DNA of 64,000 nt from Monilinia fructicola (Eukaryota; Ascomycota; Leotiomycetes; Helotiales; Sclerotiniaceae), in contig VICG01000013.1 of the NCBI GenBank assembly GCA_008692225.1, forward strand, positions 1,550,001 to 1,614,000, given 5' to 3'. This document shows positions 51,311 to 63,607 of the stretch, piece after piece; the first letter of the stretch is position 1; each line of letters opens with the position of its first letter. The position numbers were made by a program, and so were the translations under genes. The notes beneath the pieces were generated by a model. That model saw nothing but the letters and a program-made list of their open reading frames with translations, searched no databases and had not been told where the DNA came from.

Positions 51311-52129
51311 AGAGTTGTGGCCACAGCTTATCGCACACCTCGCATTTTCAACCACTTTATTTTGAAATTTAATTATAAATCAATATATTAATATTTTTTT
51401 ATATAATTAAAGCTATATATTATTGAATAATAATTAATTCTTTTACTTCAATTATATTCTTCAATTTGCAAATTAATCTTTCAATATATAACCTAAAACT
51501 TAAAAAACCTATTCTCTTTTATAATACTTTTAATTTACGTTTTGATTTTTTAATAAAAATAAACACAAATAATAGTTTTTTAAGTTTCTTTTTTATTGAA
51601 TATTATACTTTCTTGATAAAATTGAAATACAAAAAAAGGCTAATTAATATTTTATACAAAATGCTTTAATTGAATTATATAAATATACCCTAAATACACC
51701 TTTACTTTATCTTCTATGAAAATATATTTAAATCCTAATTTATTAAATAATAAGAATACCTATCATTAAAATGAAAACCTAATTATAATATACCTTTAAA
51801 ATAATACTTTTGTTATCCTTATCCCTACTTAAAAATATTAATAAAGATTTATAATTTTCAATCAATTGTTTTTTATATCATAATTGATACTCTTCCTAAC
51901 CTGTATATTAATTTGATACAATTAAAAAACTTTTTTTTGAAACCTATTTAATAACTCAAATCTTACCACTTTTCCCCAATTCAAAAATACTTTTGTTTAA
52001 TTATATAACCTTTCGTTAATTCTTTTTTTTAAATAACAATTATATTGCTAATCTCTTACCAATAATAAAAATATACAAAATTCAACCTTTTTTTTACTTA
52101 TAGGTACATTCTTAAAATAAAAAGATTTA

Positions 52130-53200
52130 ATAGTAGTAGTAGTAGTAGTAACATTTATTTTCATTCGTTGAATAAGCTAAAACCCTTTTTAAAACTTTTT
52201 TAAAGTAGTATAGGAATATATTAAGCTATAAAATTAAATTAAAAGTAATTATAGAAAACAATTTGTATATAAAAAGTGTAATGTTTGGTTTATTGCTTTT
52301 TTTTTATTTTATTTAAGATAAAAATATAGTATTAAAAGTATTTAATTAATAATATATTACGGTGTAAAGTATAAAATTTATAAACGAAAATTTGAAAGCA
52401 AATATAAAACGTAAACAAAAGAAATTATAAAGTAATATAATAAAAGAAAAGAAAATTAGTAAATAAAAAGAGTAAAAACCCAAAAAAATTATTATTAAAA
52501 ATAAAATGAATATTAAAGTTTAGTAAGGTATTATTAAAGTTTATAAAAGTGTTATTAAAATAAAATTTATATATATTAAATAAAAGCTATTATACATTAG
52601 AGGATTATTTAAGCTAGAATCCAAATTATTAATATTAAAACCAAAATTATTAAAGTTGAAACTTTTGTATATTAAAACGGAATTTTACAATATAAAAAAA
52701 AACAAAGCTGAAGGGTTTTGAAGTATATCAAAATAAAGTTGAAATTATCAAAATTAAAGGTTTATCGAAAACAAAATAGGCTTTATTAAAAATAAATGTT
52801 AAAGTAAAATCTAATAAGGTTTAAAAAGTTCGTAAATTCAATTGGTTTAAAGAAAAGTTAAATTAAATGTTTAAGATTCTTTTGCAATATATTTGAAAGG
52901 ATTTAAAATTGTATTAATCATTTGTTGAAACGTTAAAATGTTTTTAAGTAATGTATTAGATGTAAAGGAGATTTGAGTGCATTATAAGAGCATTTCAGAT
53001 TAGCATCTTCATGCTTGAATTTGAAGTGGTACTAAGCGAAGTTCCTATGTGTAAAACGGATAGCCAGCAAATAAAGTTTTAAAACATTTTATACATCGTT
53101 TAAAATTATACCAACGAAATTCTCATCAAATTATATATAATAAAGCTTTAAATTGAGAAACATTTTCAATCTACTTATAAATTATCTTTTTTTTCAATTT
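52130..53200 (-). mobile_element. LINE-like element, 5'-truncated 3' end (minus orientation)
   Basis: Begins at its tail, (TAG)n at 52130-52150, which reads (CTA/TAC)n on the minus strand. Its minus-strand sequence matches 60795-61846 on the plus strand over about 1 kb (for example the AACGAATGAAAATAAATG versus GACGAATAAAAATAAATA ends). This copy keeps more G and C than its partner, so it is less RIP-damaged. The inner end stops near the foldback element at 53211, consistent with 5' truncation or later insertion. LINE class is inferred from tail, truncation and the endonuclease-like trace in the partner. Confidence 0.55.
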
Positions 53201-53210
53201 AATCCTTTAT

Positions 53211-54080
53211 TATAAGTCGCCTACCCTACTTCTCGCCACCCCCCCCATTTGGCCAGCATTTCACACCAAAAACGATCCATTTTAACGTATTTATAACTCT
53301 ACGAAAATAAAATATATATTTTTTAAATTTTAATTAAAGCTTCTATATATAATTATTAATAGATTCTGAAAATCTTAAATTTTTGCGATTTTTTTTATAA
53401 AAGTAATAAAAGATTATAGAAAATTAGAATTTTCGGTTTTGGATTTGGACATATGGAAATCACATACAAAATTGAAACTTTGAAATAAATATTTATAATT
53501 TCTAAACAAAAATAATTAAAAATAATCTATAAATTTTTATAGAATCTATTAATCAATATATAATAAATAAGCTATTTAAAATATATATATAATAATTTGA
53601 TAACTATTTAGTAAATTAAAATTAGAAATTTTTTACCTAAAATTTTATCGTTAAAATCTAAGAATCTATATTAAACATTTATTATAAATAATAGTATATT
53701 ATTAAAATAATATATTCAATTTAAAATTAGCTTTTAAGATTCTTTAAAAATTTTTTAGATTATTTTTAGCTATTTTTATTAAATAAATATAATTTCTTTT
53801 TTAAAGATTTTGATTTTGTATAGGATTTACATACAAATCGAAAATTAGAATTTTAATTTTCTTATAATCTTTTATTACTTTTTATAAAAAAATCGCAAAA
53901 ATTTAAGATTTTCAGAATCTATTAATTAATTATATATAGAAGCTTTATTATTAAAATTTAAAAAATATATATTTAATTATTTCGTAGAGTTATTAAGTAC
54001 GTTAAAATGGCCGTTTTTGGTGTGAAATGTTGGCCAAATGATGGGGGGGGGGGTGGCGAGAAGTAGGGTAGGCGATTTAT
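53211..54080. mobile_element. Foldback/long-TIR element (about 870 bp), complete
   Basis: The left end TATAAGTCGCCTACCCTACT is the inverted complement of the right end (...GTAGGGTAGGCGATTTAT). The arms, each over 240 bp at good identity and weakly to about 400 bp, include CTCGCCACCCC, GGCCAGCATTTCACACCAAA and AGATTCTGAAAATCTTAAAT. The arms meet near 53630, so the whole element could fold as one hairpin. It has no coding capacity. The G/C-rich termini stand out against the AT-rich surroundings. Confidence 0.75.
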
Positions 54081-54279
54081 CCCTTATAATTCAACAAATC
54101 TCTTTAACTAATATTAAAAACATTAATAAACCTTTCTTTCATATATTTTTCGCTTTAATCCAAACTTAAAAATATTCTTAATCGTTGAATATTTAATACT
54201 AATATTTCTTAATCCATAATTAGGATTTTCCATAATTATATACTTAAAACATAAGATTATATTAACAAGCCTATACAAC

Positions 54280-54700
54280 AATCCAAAACAACGGTATCTT
54301 CTTACTTTTGCCTTAAATATAGCTTATTTATAGCCTTAATTGCCTTATAATATTAATTATATTATTCTTATAGTAAAATAGCAATATTAAATAAAGAAAA
54401 CACTTTTACACAACTTTTTTCAGCTTTTAACTTTATAAGCCTATTAAAACTTTAATCGCTATCCATCTTTGTTTGTATAGCAAATTATAAAAAGATTATA
54501 CAAAAAAGAGATTCAAAATGAATTCTTAACTTTCTTCCTTTTTTTGATTTAAATAATAATTAATCCATGAACAACTTTATTGCAAATGTTATTAATAATT
54601 ATTTTATAATATTTAAATATAACCAAAAAACAACTTTATAATATTATTATAAAATTTGTATCTACAATTAATAACTTTGTAATCATATATAATAATATAT
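54280..54700 (+). repeat. Long direct repeat A, copy 2
   Basis: Partner of 50890-51310, 3.4 kb downstream and directly oriented. See copy 1 for shared landmarks. Confidence 0.7.
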
Positions 54701-57230
54701 TTATGAAATATAAGATTACTTTTAATATCTTTTAGAAAATTATTAATTTCCTTTTTATTTTGGTATTTGTAAAAACTAATATAATAATTTTTATATTTAT
54801 TTATTTTTATAATTAACGCTTTAAAAATACTTTTTTTACTTTTCTAAATTAATATCTTTTATAAATATAGTAAAATCATTTTTAGGATTTAATTATAATT
54901 TATAGGGTTTTAAAAGCAAAAATATATAAAACAATCCTAAATTTAATAATATTCCTTTTAATTTTAATTTTTTATAATTTTTATATTACAATTATATTTA
55001 TAAAATCTATTAGATCTATAATTTTCTTTTCGACTCTAATCGCAAATATCTATATTTTAATTAAATATAAACCTTAAATCCTTTTTAATTGTTTAAAATC
55101 TTTTATAATCTAATAAAACCTTTTTAAATAAATTAATAATTTTATTTTAGTATTAATTCTTTTTATTATATTTACTATTATTAACTAGATAATTATATTA
55201 AATAATCTTTTAATCTATAACTTTTTATTTACCTAAAAAAATATTAAAATTATTAAAAGAATATTAAAAATTATTTTATTTAATATTTTAATTATTTAGT
55301 ATAATTATACTATTATTAATGTATTTATTTTATTTTATAATTTGATAAAAGAAATTATATAAACGAATATTAACTTTATCTTTAAAAAGATTATTATTCA
55401 AATATAATATAAGCTAATTAATGTTAAGCCCTTTAAATATAATATTAATTCTAAAATTGATAAAATAATATAAATTATTTTATTTATTAAATCTATTAAG
55501 ATATTCAAACTTTTCAATATTAATAACTTATTAAAAATGATTATAAAAAGATTATTATCAACTATTATAATTCAAACTATTAAAGTTATTATAATTTAAT
55601 TAAATATATTTGCTATACTAAATGTATACACTATAATATATAAATAAAATTAATATTAAAAATCTTTTAATATTAATTATATTAATTTATTAAAATATAT
55701 TAATTATTATGAACTTTTTGTTATGTATTATAATAATTACTTTATTATTTTTAAACAAATAAATAAAACGTATATTAAGCTTATTAAAAAGAAGTTTAAT
55801 TAGGTTTGTAAGTATAATAAAATTATCTTTAAAGTGGTTAATACTTTCACTTTTACTTTTATAGTTTTAAAAATTATTTAGTTATATAAAACAAAACTAT
55901 AATTAATTTTAAATGTAAACGCAATTTTATTATAATAATGTATAAAAATGTTGATTTTGCTTTTAAAATATTTGTAATTAAGTTTTTTAAAATTAAGAAT
56001 GTTATATATAAGAAAATTTATTTAATTATTTTATTAAACAATTGTAAGGTTATAATCGCTATAAAGACCCTAAAGTTTAAGTTTAATATTTTTATAGAGG
56101 AAGAGATTGATAAATTAATTATCTTTACTTTTTTTTTATATTAAAATAATATAGATGGGATTATAGCTTTTGCTATCTTTAATAAACTTAACTTTAAGAT
56201 TTATAGATTAATTAGGCTAATATTAGTAGAGAAAGTTTTGTTTATATAACCTTTTTCGTAGTATTATATATATAGAAAATAGATGTTGTATATGTTTAAG
56301 AATTTTTAATATATATTAATATATATATTTAAAACTATTTGGGGTATAACTATTATACTTTAATTAATTTTTGGAAACTTTTAATTTCCGAAAATATTAA
56401 AGATTTTTATCCCCGGATTATAACCTATATTTAGAAAAATATTAAGCTATATATACAATAGAAATAATTAATATATAGTAAGGATTTGTTTTGGATTAAT
56501 ATTAATTTTATTATTATTTTTAATATTTGTAAATAATTTACAATATTTAAAATAATTAATTATATTGTTTATTTTTTTTATTCTTTAAATATTTTATAAA
56601 AGGAGATTTCAATATTTAGTATAATATATTTAAACCTAGTATTTTATTTATTTATTAAGGAATAAAAATTGTATAATAAATGTTAAATAACGGAATAGAT
56701 TTTATTAGTATTTTAAAGAAGTTTATTTATTTTATTAAATTTATTCTAGATTTTATATTTTTTAATATTCTTTTTATAGTTATTAATATCTATAAAGATC
56801 TATATACAAAATTGAATCATAAAACTTAATTATAAAACCCAAATATAGTTTTATTTAATTAAAATATTTATATATTTAAATCAATACTATTTTAAAATTA
56901 TTAAAAGTAATTTAAAAAAGTTTCTGAAACCTTATATATATTAATGCATTATTAGATTTTTAAATTCAAATAATCTTCAAAATTAGGACAATATAAAAAG
57001 CCTTTATTATTTAATTTATTATTATTTTTAATTTTGTTATATATATAATTGGTAAATTAAATAGAAATGTAAAATACCCTATATTATAATTATAATAAAT
57101 TCTTAAAATGCAAAATAGTATATTAGATTTACTTTACAATTAAATATATAATTAAAGTTTAGTTACTCCTTAAAATCAAAAAATTCTATTAATATAGTTT
57201 ATAAAGGTTAAAAAAGAATTAGAAAAATTA

Positions 57231-57321
57231 AAATTAATAAAATTAATAAGATTAATAAGATTAATAAGATTAATAAGATTAATAAAATTAATAAAATTAA
57301 TAAAATTAATAAATTAATAAA
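57231..57321. repeat. 9-bp tandem repeat (ATTAATAAR)n
   Basis: About ten units of ATTAATAAG/ATTAATAAA within the degraded LINE body. Confidence 0.85.
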
Positions 57322-58938
57322 ATTAAGAAATAATAAAGATTTATATTGAATTATAAATTGGTACAAATTAGATTATAACTTTAAAGCTTCCCCTTTAATG
57401 GTTAATAAAGTTACAATTGAGGAATATAAATAATTAAAAATAAAACATTACAATCTAAAATTTTAAATAAATTTAATATAATTAATAATTTAAATTATAA
57501 TTTATTAATAAATCAATAAGATTTTAGTATATTTCTTATAATCTATTTTTAATATTTTTAAAAAAAGGTTAAAAGGAATATTATTAAACGTATTTTTAGT
57601 ATTTTATTAGGGATTAATTAAAATTATAATTTAATTATTTAAAATCTACTAAAGTTTAATTAAATATATACTTTATAATTTGTATAATAAATATTTTAAT
57701 CTCAAATTTTTCCTATAAGTTTATAAAGTAGTTGACCAAAATAATTTATATTCCCCAAAATTAATAAAATTTAATAAAATCTTTGTTCGTTTTAATAATC
57801 TAGTATTTTATTATATTTATTTTATATATTTTTAAGGGTTATAAATAGATTATTATTAGATATTTAATTTTAAATTGTTCTTATATTAAGAATTTTTAGT
57901 TTATAATATAATAAAATCTTTTTTAAAAAAATTTGTTTATAGATTTAATAATTAGTTTTATATATAATATAAAGAGTGATTATAATATAAGATTTTAGAA
58001 ATTATAATGAATTATACTTAAATATTTAAGGGGTTTTTGATATATTATTTAAAAATGTTTATTAATCTAAATAATAATATAAAGTTAATTTTTAGTATTC
58101 TTAAAATTAATCGATTTATTTTTAATAAATAGATATATAAGGATAGTATGCCTAAAGAATTTGATTATTTTAAATTATTGAAATTATTTATAGCATTTTT
58201 TAAGGTTTATTATTATCCTTTTATATTATATATGTTATATTTAGCCTAAGTTATTATTTTAGAATATTGTTTATTGGTTTAAATATATAAATAATATATA
58301 TTTATTTATAATTTTAATATTATTAATCACTAATACGTTTATATTCTCGTTTAGAAAAATTAGGAATATTATATATTAAAGTATTTAAAATAAAATTGTT
58401 TTATTGCTTTAAAAAAGCTAAAGATAATTTATTTTATTGAAAAATAAAATGTTTAAGTATTATTATATAAAACAAACAATGAATTTATTATTAATTTTAT
58501 TATAATAATATTAAAAAAAGAATAAACAACTTATTTTATATTGGTTTAGAGTATAGTTTAATAAAAAAAAAATCTTTTAGAAATATATAAGAGAATAAGC
58601 TATATAAATCTTATTTTGTTTTATATTATATTAAAAGCTTAATAAAAATAATAAATAATTTATTGGTTTTAATATGGAAAAAAACTAAGCTTATTATTTA
58701 TATTATTCCTTTTTTAATTTATAATACAAAAATTTAGTATATAGAATATATAAAACCTTTTAGATTTTTTTTAATTTAGTTAAAGGTTGATTGTTAATAT
58801 ACAATTTAAATAGTATATAAATTTGTTTAATAAAACATTTATTTTAATATTTTATAAAGTTTTATAATTTGAATAATTACTTTTAATATTACTTTTTTCT
58901 ATAATATTAGATTACTTTTTATAGAGGCTATATTTAAA

Positions 58939-59120
58939 AAATTAAGCTTTAATTTATATTATAAATATAAATAATTAATAAATTATATTTATTAATTTAT
59001 TAAATTTTAATATTAATAATTATTAAAGATTATAGAATAAATTTGTAATAAATGTTTAAAATTAAAATTGCGTGTTTAATATGTATATTTCTAATAATTT
59101 TTAAATTAGCCCTTTAATTA
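58939..59120 (+). repeat. Flanking direct repeat B, left copy
   Basis: About 182 bp, from TTAAGCTTTAATTTATATTA to CCTTTAATTA. Repeated at 59899-60087 on the other side of the inverted-repeat element. Confidence 0.75.
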
Positions 59121-59889
59121 CTTTATGGCTTTTTTAATAATGTTGAGATAATGTTAAAATATTCTTAATATCAATTAAGAACATTTAAAAATAGCTTAAC
59201 ATAATTCAATATAACTTAAAATAACTTAAAATAGCTTAAAACGTAGTTAAAACCTACTTAAATCGGTATTAACACCATTTTAAGCTAATTTTAAGCTAAT
59301 CTTAAAATGGTATTAAATCGGCATTGTCGCAATAACTCACTAATCGTTTTAAGACAATATTAAGATATTTTAAAATATCTTAAAAAACAAAGTTTTAAAA
59401 GTGGATTTTCTCTACTTTTTTTTCAAAAAAAATTAAAAAAAGTATTATTAATAATATTATTATTTTCGTTACTTTTTTTCTCGAACAAATCAATCTAACT
59501 ATTTGGCTAAATAATTAATAATGATTTAATAGTTAAATTTTTTAAATTCCTATATATTTTATAATTAATTAAATTATGATTTTAATACAGTATTTTAATA
59601 TAATCTTAACACGGTTTTAACATAATCTTCAATTATTAAATTATCTTAAGCTATTTTAAGATATCTTAAAATATATTAATATATTTTATCAATTTAAGCT
59701 ATTTTAAGATTAGCTTAAAATGGTGTTAACACCGATTCAAATAGGTTTTAACTACATTTTAAGCTATTTTAAGCTATTTTAAATTATTTTTAAATTATAT
59801 TCAGTTATTTTAAGCTATTTTAAAACGTTCTTGATTTGAATTAAGAATATTTTAACATGATCTTAAACATTATTAAAAAAGCCATAAAG
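59121..59889. mobile_element. Second-family inverted-repeat element (769 bp)
   Basis: CTTTATGGCTTTTTTAATAA at the left is the inverted complement of the right end; the arms match over more than 150 bp. TA flanks both ends (59119-59120 and 59890-59891). The interior is built of TTAAGCTATTTTAAGCTA-type motifs and encodes nothing. The element sits between the two copies of direct repeat B, inside the plus-oriented LINE-like sequence. Confidence 0.65.
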
Positions 59890-59898
59890 TATTAAAGA

Positions 59899-60087
59899 AA
59901 GTTAAGCTTTAGTTTATATTATAAATACAAAATAATAAATATATTATATTCTTTAATTCATTAAACTTTAACATTAATAATTATTTAAGAATACAAAGTA
60001 AATATATAATAAACGCTTAAAATTAAGATTCAGTGTTTAATATGTATATTTTCCTAAGAATTTTTAGATGAATTCCTTTAATTATTA
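59899..60087 (+). repeat. Flanking direct repeat B, right copy
   Basis: From TTAAGCTTTAGTTTATATTA to CCTTTAATTA. It differs from the left copy by mainly transitions and short indels. Confidence 0.75.
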
Positions 60088-61866
60088 TACTATTTATATG
60101 AAGATTATTAAATAAATTTGAATAAAGGAGGATTAATAAATAAAACTATGCTATTAGTAATCTTTAAAATCCAATAAAATTCATTTTTTTTGATTGATAT
60201 TATTATATTTTTAAATAGTTTGGAAGTAATATATTAAATAATTATAAGTATATAGGATATAATTATATAATTTATTAAAATAGTATGTAAATAAACCTTA
60301 GGATATAGATTAATTAATTTTATATTATACGTTTTTAATAGAAAAGTTATAAAAAATCTAGAAAAAACTATAATATATAATAAGAAATATCATTAAATAC
60401 TTAATTTATAATAGCTTTAACTTATATATAAACAATACTTTAATAATATAATGCTTTATAAGCCAATATATTAGATTCTTTATAATAAGACTTTTATAAA
60501 TATCAGAATACAATATAAGATTCTATGATATGAATATTAAGTGAATTATTAAGATATATAGGAATTAAAGAAAAATAAAGTAATTGATTACTCTATAAAT
60601 AAAAAAATATTAAAGTTTATTTAAAATTTAAGCTTATTCTTAACATTTATAATTAATAAATAGATATATTTCTTAAAGATTTTTGCTTAATTGTATAACA
60701 AATTTAATAGTTTATCAAAAATAAAATAAATTTTTAAACTTCTTTAAATAAAAGTTTTATTTAATTATATAATAATCCATTTTAATAGTCTAAATCGTAA
60801 GATTAAACCTATCTTTATAAATTACTTTAAATTAGAAACTTTTATATATAGAAAATTTTATTTAATATTATTCCAAATTTAAATATGAAGAATATTTAAT
60901 CTGAAAATGTTTTTATAATATATTTAAATTTTCTTTTATATTTAGTATATTACTTCGAAAGATATTTTAACGCTTTAACAAATAATTAATATAACCTTCA
61001 AATCTCCTTTAAATATACTTTTCAAGAAAGGTTTTAAAATATTTAATTTAACTTTTTTTTTAAATTGAATAAAATTTATAAACTTTCTAGGTTTTATTAG
61101 ATTTTACTTTAATATTTATTCTTTAATAAAGCTTATTTTGCTTTTCAGTAAATCTTCAATTTTAATAATTTTAACTTCTGCTTTTAATATACATTAAAAT
61201 CCCTTTAGTTTTACCTTTTTTATATTATAGGATTTTGTTTTAATATATAGAAGTTTTAATTTTAATGTTTTAGTCTTTAATGTTAAAGATTTGAGTTTTA
61301 ATGTTTGGTAACACTTAATATTTTTAATGTACATAAACTTAACCTTAATAATATCTTTATAAACTTTAATAATATCTTAATATAACCTTATAGATATTTT
61401 AATCTTAAACTTTAATGTGCATTTTATTATTTTAAAATAATTTTGGTAAGTTTACTTATTTTTTTTATTTACAATGATTTTTGAATTTTGAGCTCTTTAT
61501 TTATTAATCTTTTTTTCCTTTTTCCTTTTATTATATTATTTTATAATTTCTTTTATTTGCGTATATTATACTTGCTTTTAAAGTTTTTATTTATAAACTT
61601 TAGATTTTATATTATAACTTTATTAATAATTAAATATGATTAATATTATACTCTTATTCTAAATAAAATAAAAGGAAAAGGTAATGAAATTAAATATTAT
61701 ACTTTTTATATATAAATTGCTTTTCTAAAATTACTTTTAGTTTAACATTATAGATTTAATACATTTTTATACCCTTAAAGAGGTTTTAGGGAGGCTTTTG
61801 GCCTATCTGACGAATAAAAATAAATACTACTATTACTACTACTATAGAATCTCAAAACTAAAACTA

Positions 61867-63282
61867 CTTAGTAGCGCAACTGGATATATATAACACTATA
61901 TTGAAACGTTCTTAAAATGGTTTTAAGCTATTTTAGTATTTTAAGATGATATTGAGCTAATTTAAATTAATCAAAGCTAATTCAAGCTAATTCAAGCTAA
62001 TCTTACAATAGATTAGAATTATAAAATATATTAATATATGTTAAAATATTTTAAAATAGCTTAGGATAATTTAATAACTCAAGATTGTATTAAAACCGTG
62101 TTGAAATTATCTTAATAATATATTAAAATTATAATTTAATCTATTATTATAATATAAAGAAATTTAAAAATTATTATTGAAAAATTATTATTAATTATTT
62201 AGCCGAGTAATAAAAAATGATCTATAAATGAAAAGAAATTAAAATAATAAGAATAAGATTAATAATAATAATAACTTTTTTTTATTAAAAAAAGTGAGTA
62301 AAACCCATTTTTAAAACCTTAAATTCAATTTTTTTTAGAGATATCTCAACACTATCTTAAAAACGGTTGATACGTTATTGCAACAATGCTGATTTAATAT
62401 TATTTTAAGATTAATTTGAAAATTAGCTTAAAATAGTATTAACACCGATTTAAATACTTTTCAATTACGTTTTGAACTATTTTAAGCTATTTTAAGCTAT
62501 TTTGAGATATTTTAAAGCTTTCTTGATTGAAATTAAGAATATCTTAATATAGTCTTAAACATTATCAAAAGAGCAATAAAGTACTTAGTGGCGCAACTGA
62601 ATATATTTAACACTATATTCAAACGGTCTTAAAATGGTTTTAATATATTTTAGTATTTTAAGATAATATTAATTTAATTTAAGCTATTTTAAGCTAATCT
62701 TAAAATAGCTTAAATCGATAAAAATATATTAATATATTTTAAGATATCTTAAAATAGCTTAAAACAATTTAATAATTGAAGATTATATTAAAACCGTGTT
62801 TGTTAAGATTATATTAATACTGTATTAAAATCATAATTTAATTAATTATAATAATATATAGGAATTTAGAAATTTAACTATCAAATTATTATTAGTTATT
62901 TAGCCAAATGATTAAACTGATTTGTTTGAGAAAAAAAGTAAACGAAAACAATAATATTAATAATACTTTTTTTAATTTTTTTTTAAAAAAAAAAATGAAG
63001 AAAATCCACTTTTAAAACTTTATTTTCTAAGATATTTTAAGATATCTTAATATTGTTTCAAAACGGTTAATAAGTTATTGCAACAATACCGATTTAATAC
63101 TAATTTGAGATTAGCTTAAAATTAGCTTAAAATAGTGTTAACACCGATTCAAGTAGATTTTAATTACGTTTTTAAGCTATTTTAAGCTATTTTAAATTAT
63201 TTTAAATTATATTGAATTATTTTAAGCTATTTTAAAATATTTTAATATGATTTTAAACATTATTAAAAAAGCTATAAAGTAT
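61867..63282. repeat. Two tandem copies related to the second-family element
   Basis: Each copy starts with CTTAGTRGCGCAACTG (61867, 62584) and ends with a CAATAAAG/CTATAAAG terminus like the 59121 element (near 62584 and 63280). The internal TTAAGCTATTTTAAGC motifs and GTGTTAACACCGATT-type segments are shared with 59121-59889. The first copy begins about 20 bp after the LINE tail at 61846. Confidence 0.6.
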
Positions 63283-63363
63283 TAATATATAAAAACGACG
63301 GTTTTTAGTGTAAAATGCTGGCCGAATAAATGGGGTGGCGAGAGAGGTAGGGTGGGCGATATG
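63283..63363. mobile_element. Foldback-family copy 3, right terminus only
   Basis: GGTTTTTAGTGTAAAATGCT...GTAGGGTGGGCGAT matches the right end of the 53211-54080 element. Its inner arm is cut off by the second-family copy ending near 63280, showing a nested insertion order. Confidence 0.6.
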
Positions 63364-63607
63364 AATATTAAAAGAAAATTTAGTGTATATAAGAAGTCAA
63401 GGCTATATTTCTTTGTATATATATACTAAAATTAAAAGTTCATTGGAAATTGAATAGAGCTGCATTTGATAGGAGTAAATATCAAAATAAAAGCTAATAA
63501 GATTCAAAAAACTAATAAATTGTAGAAATTTAGAAAGGAGCTATGTAGAATATCCGGAGCTTTTCTAAAGTATATTTAATAGGATTGAAGGTTTTAATAA
63601 TTGTTTA

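Larger units (their letters stand above)
56000..61846 (+). mobile_element. RIP-degraded LINE-like retrotransposon (plus orientation)
   Basis: The right end is a TAC-type tail (TAAATACTACTATTACTACT, about 61821-61846) after a GACGAATAAAAATAAA motif. Its last kilobase is duplicated in inverse at 52130-53200. At 56411-56530 the plus strand reads PRIITYI, stop, KNIKLYIQ and then SKDLFWININ; this resembles the endonuclease region of fungal Tad-type LINEs, with stops as expected from RIP. The distance from that motif to the tail (about 4.6 kb without the 769-bp insertion) fits an EN-RT-RNase H frame. The left boundary is arbitrary, and reverse transcriptase could not be read. Confidence 0.45.

Noticed and set aside
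51466..51669. 67-codon open frame in the AT-rich block
   Set aside because: Phe/Leu/Asn/Lys composition is what random AT-rich DNA gives; no motif.
55938..56144. 68-codon open frame in the AT-rich block
   Set aside because: Reads somewhat protein-like (FIEEEIDKLIIF) and may be a transposon fragment, but it is too short and degraded to call a gene.
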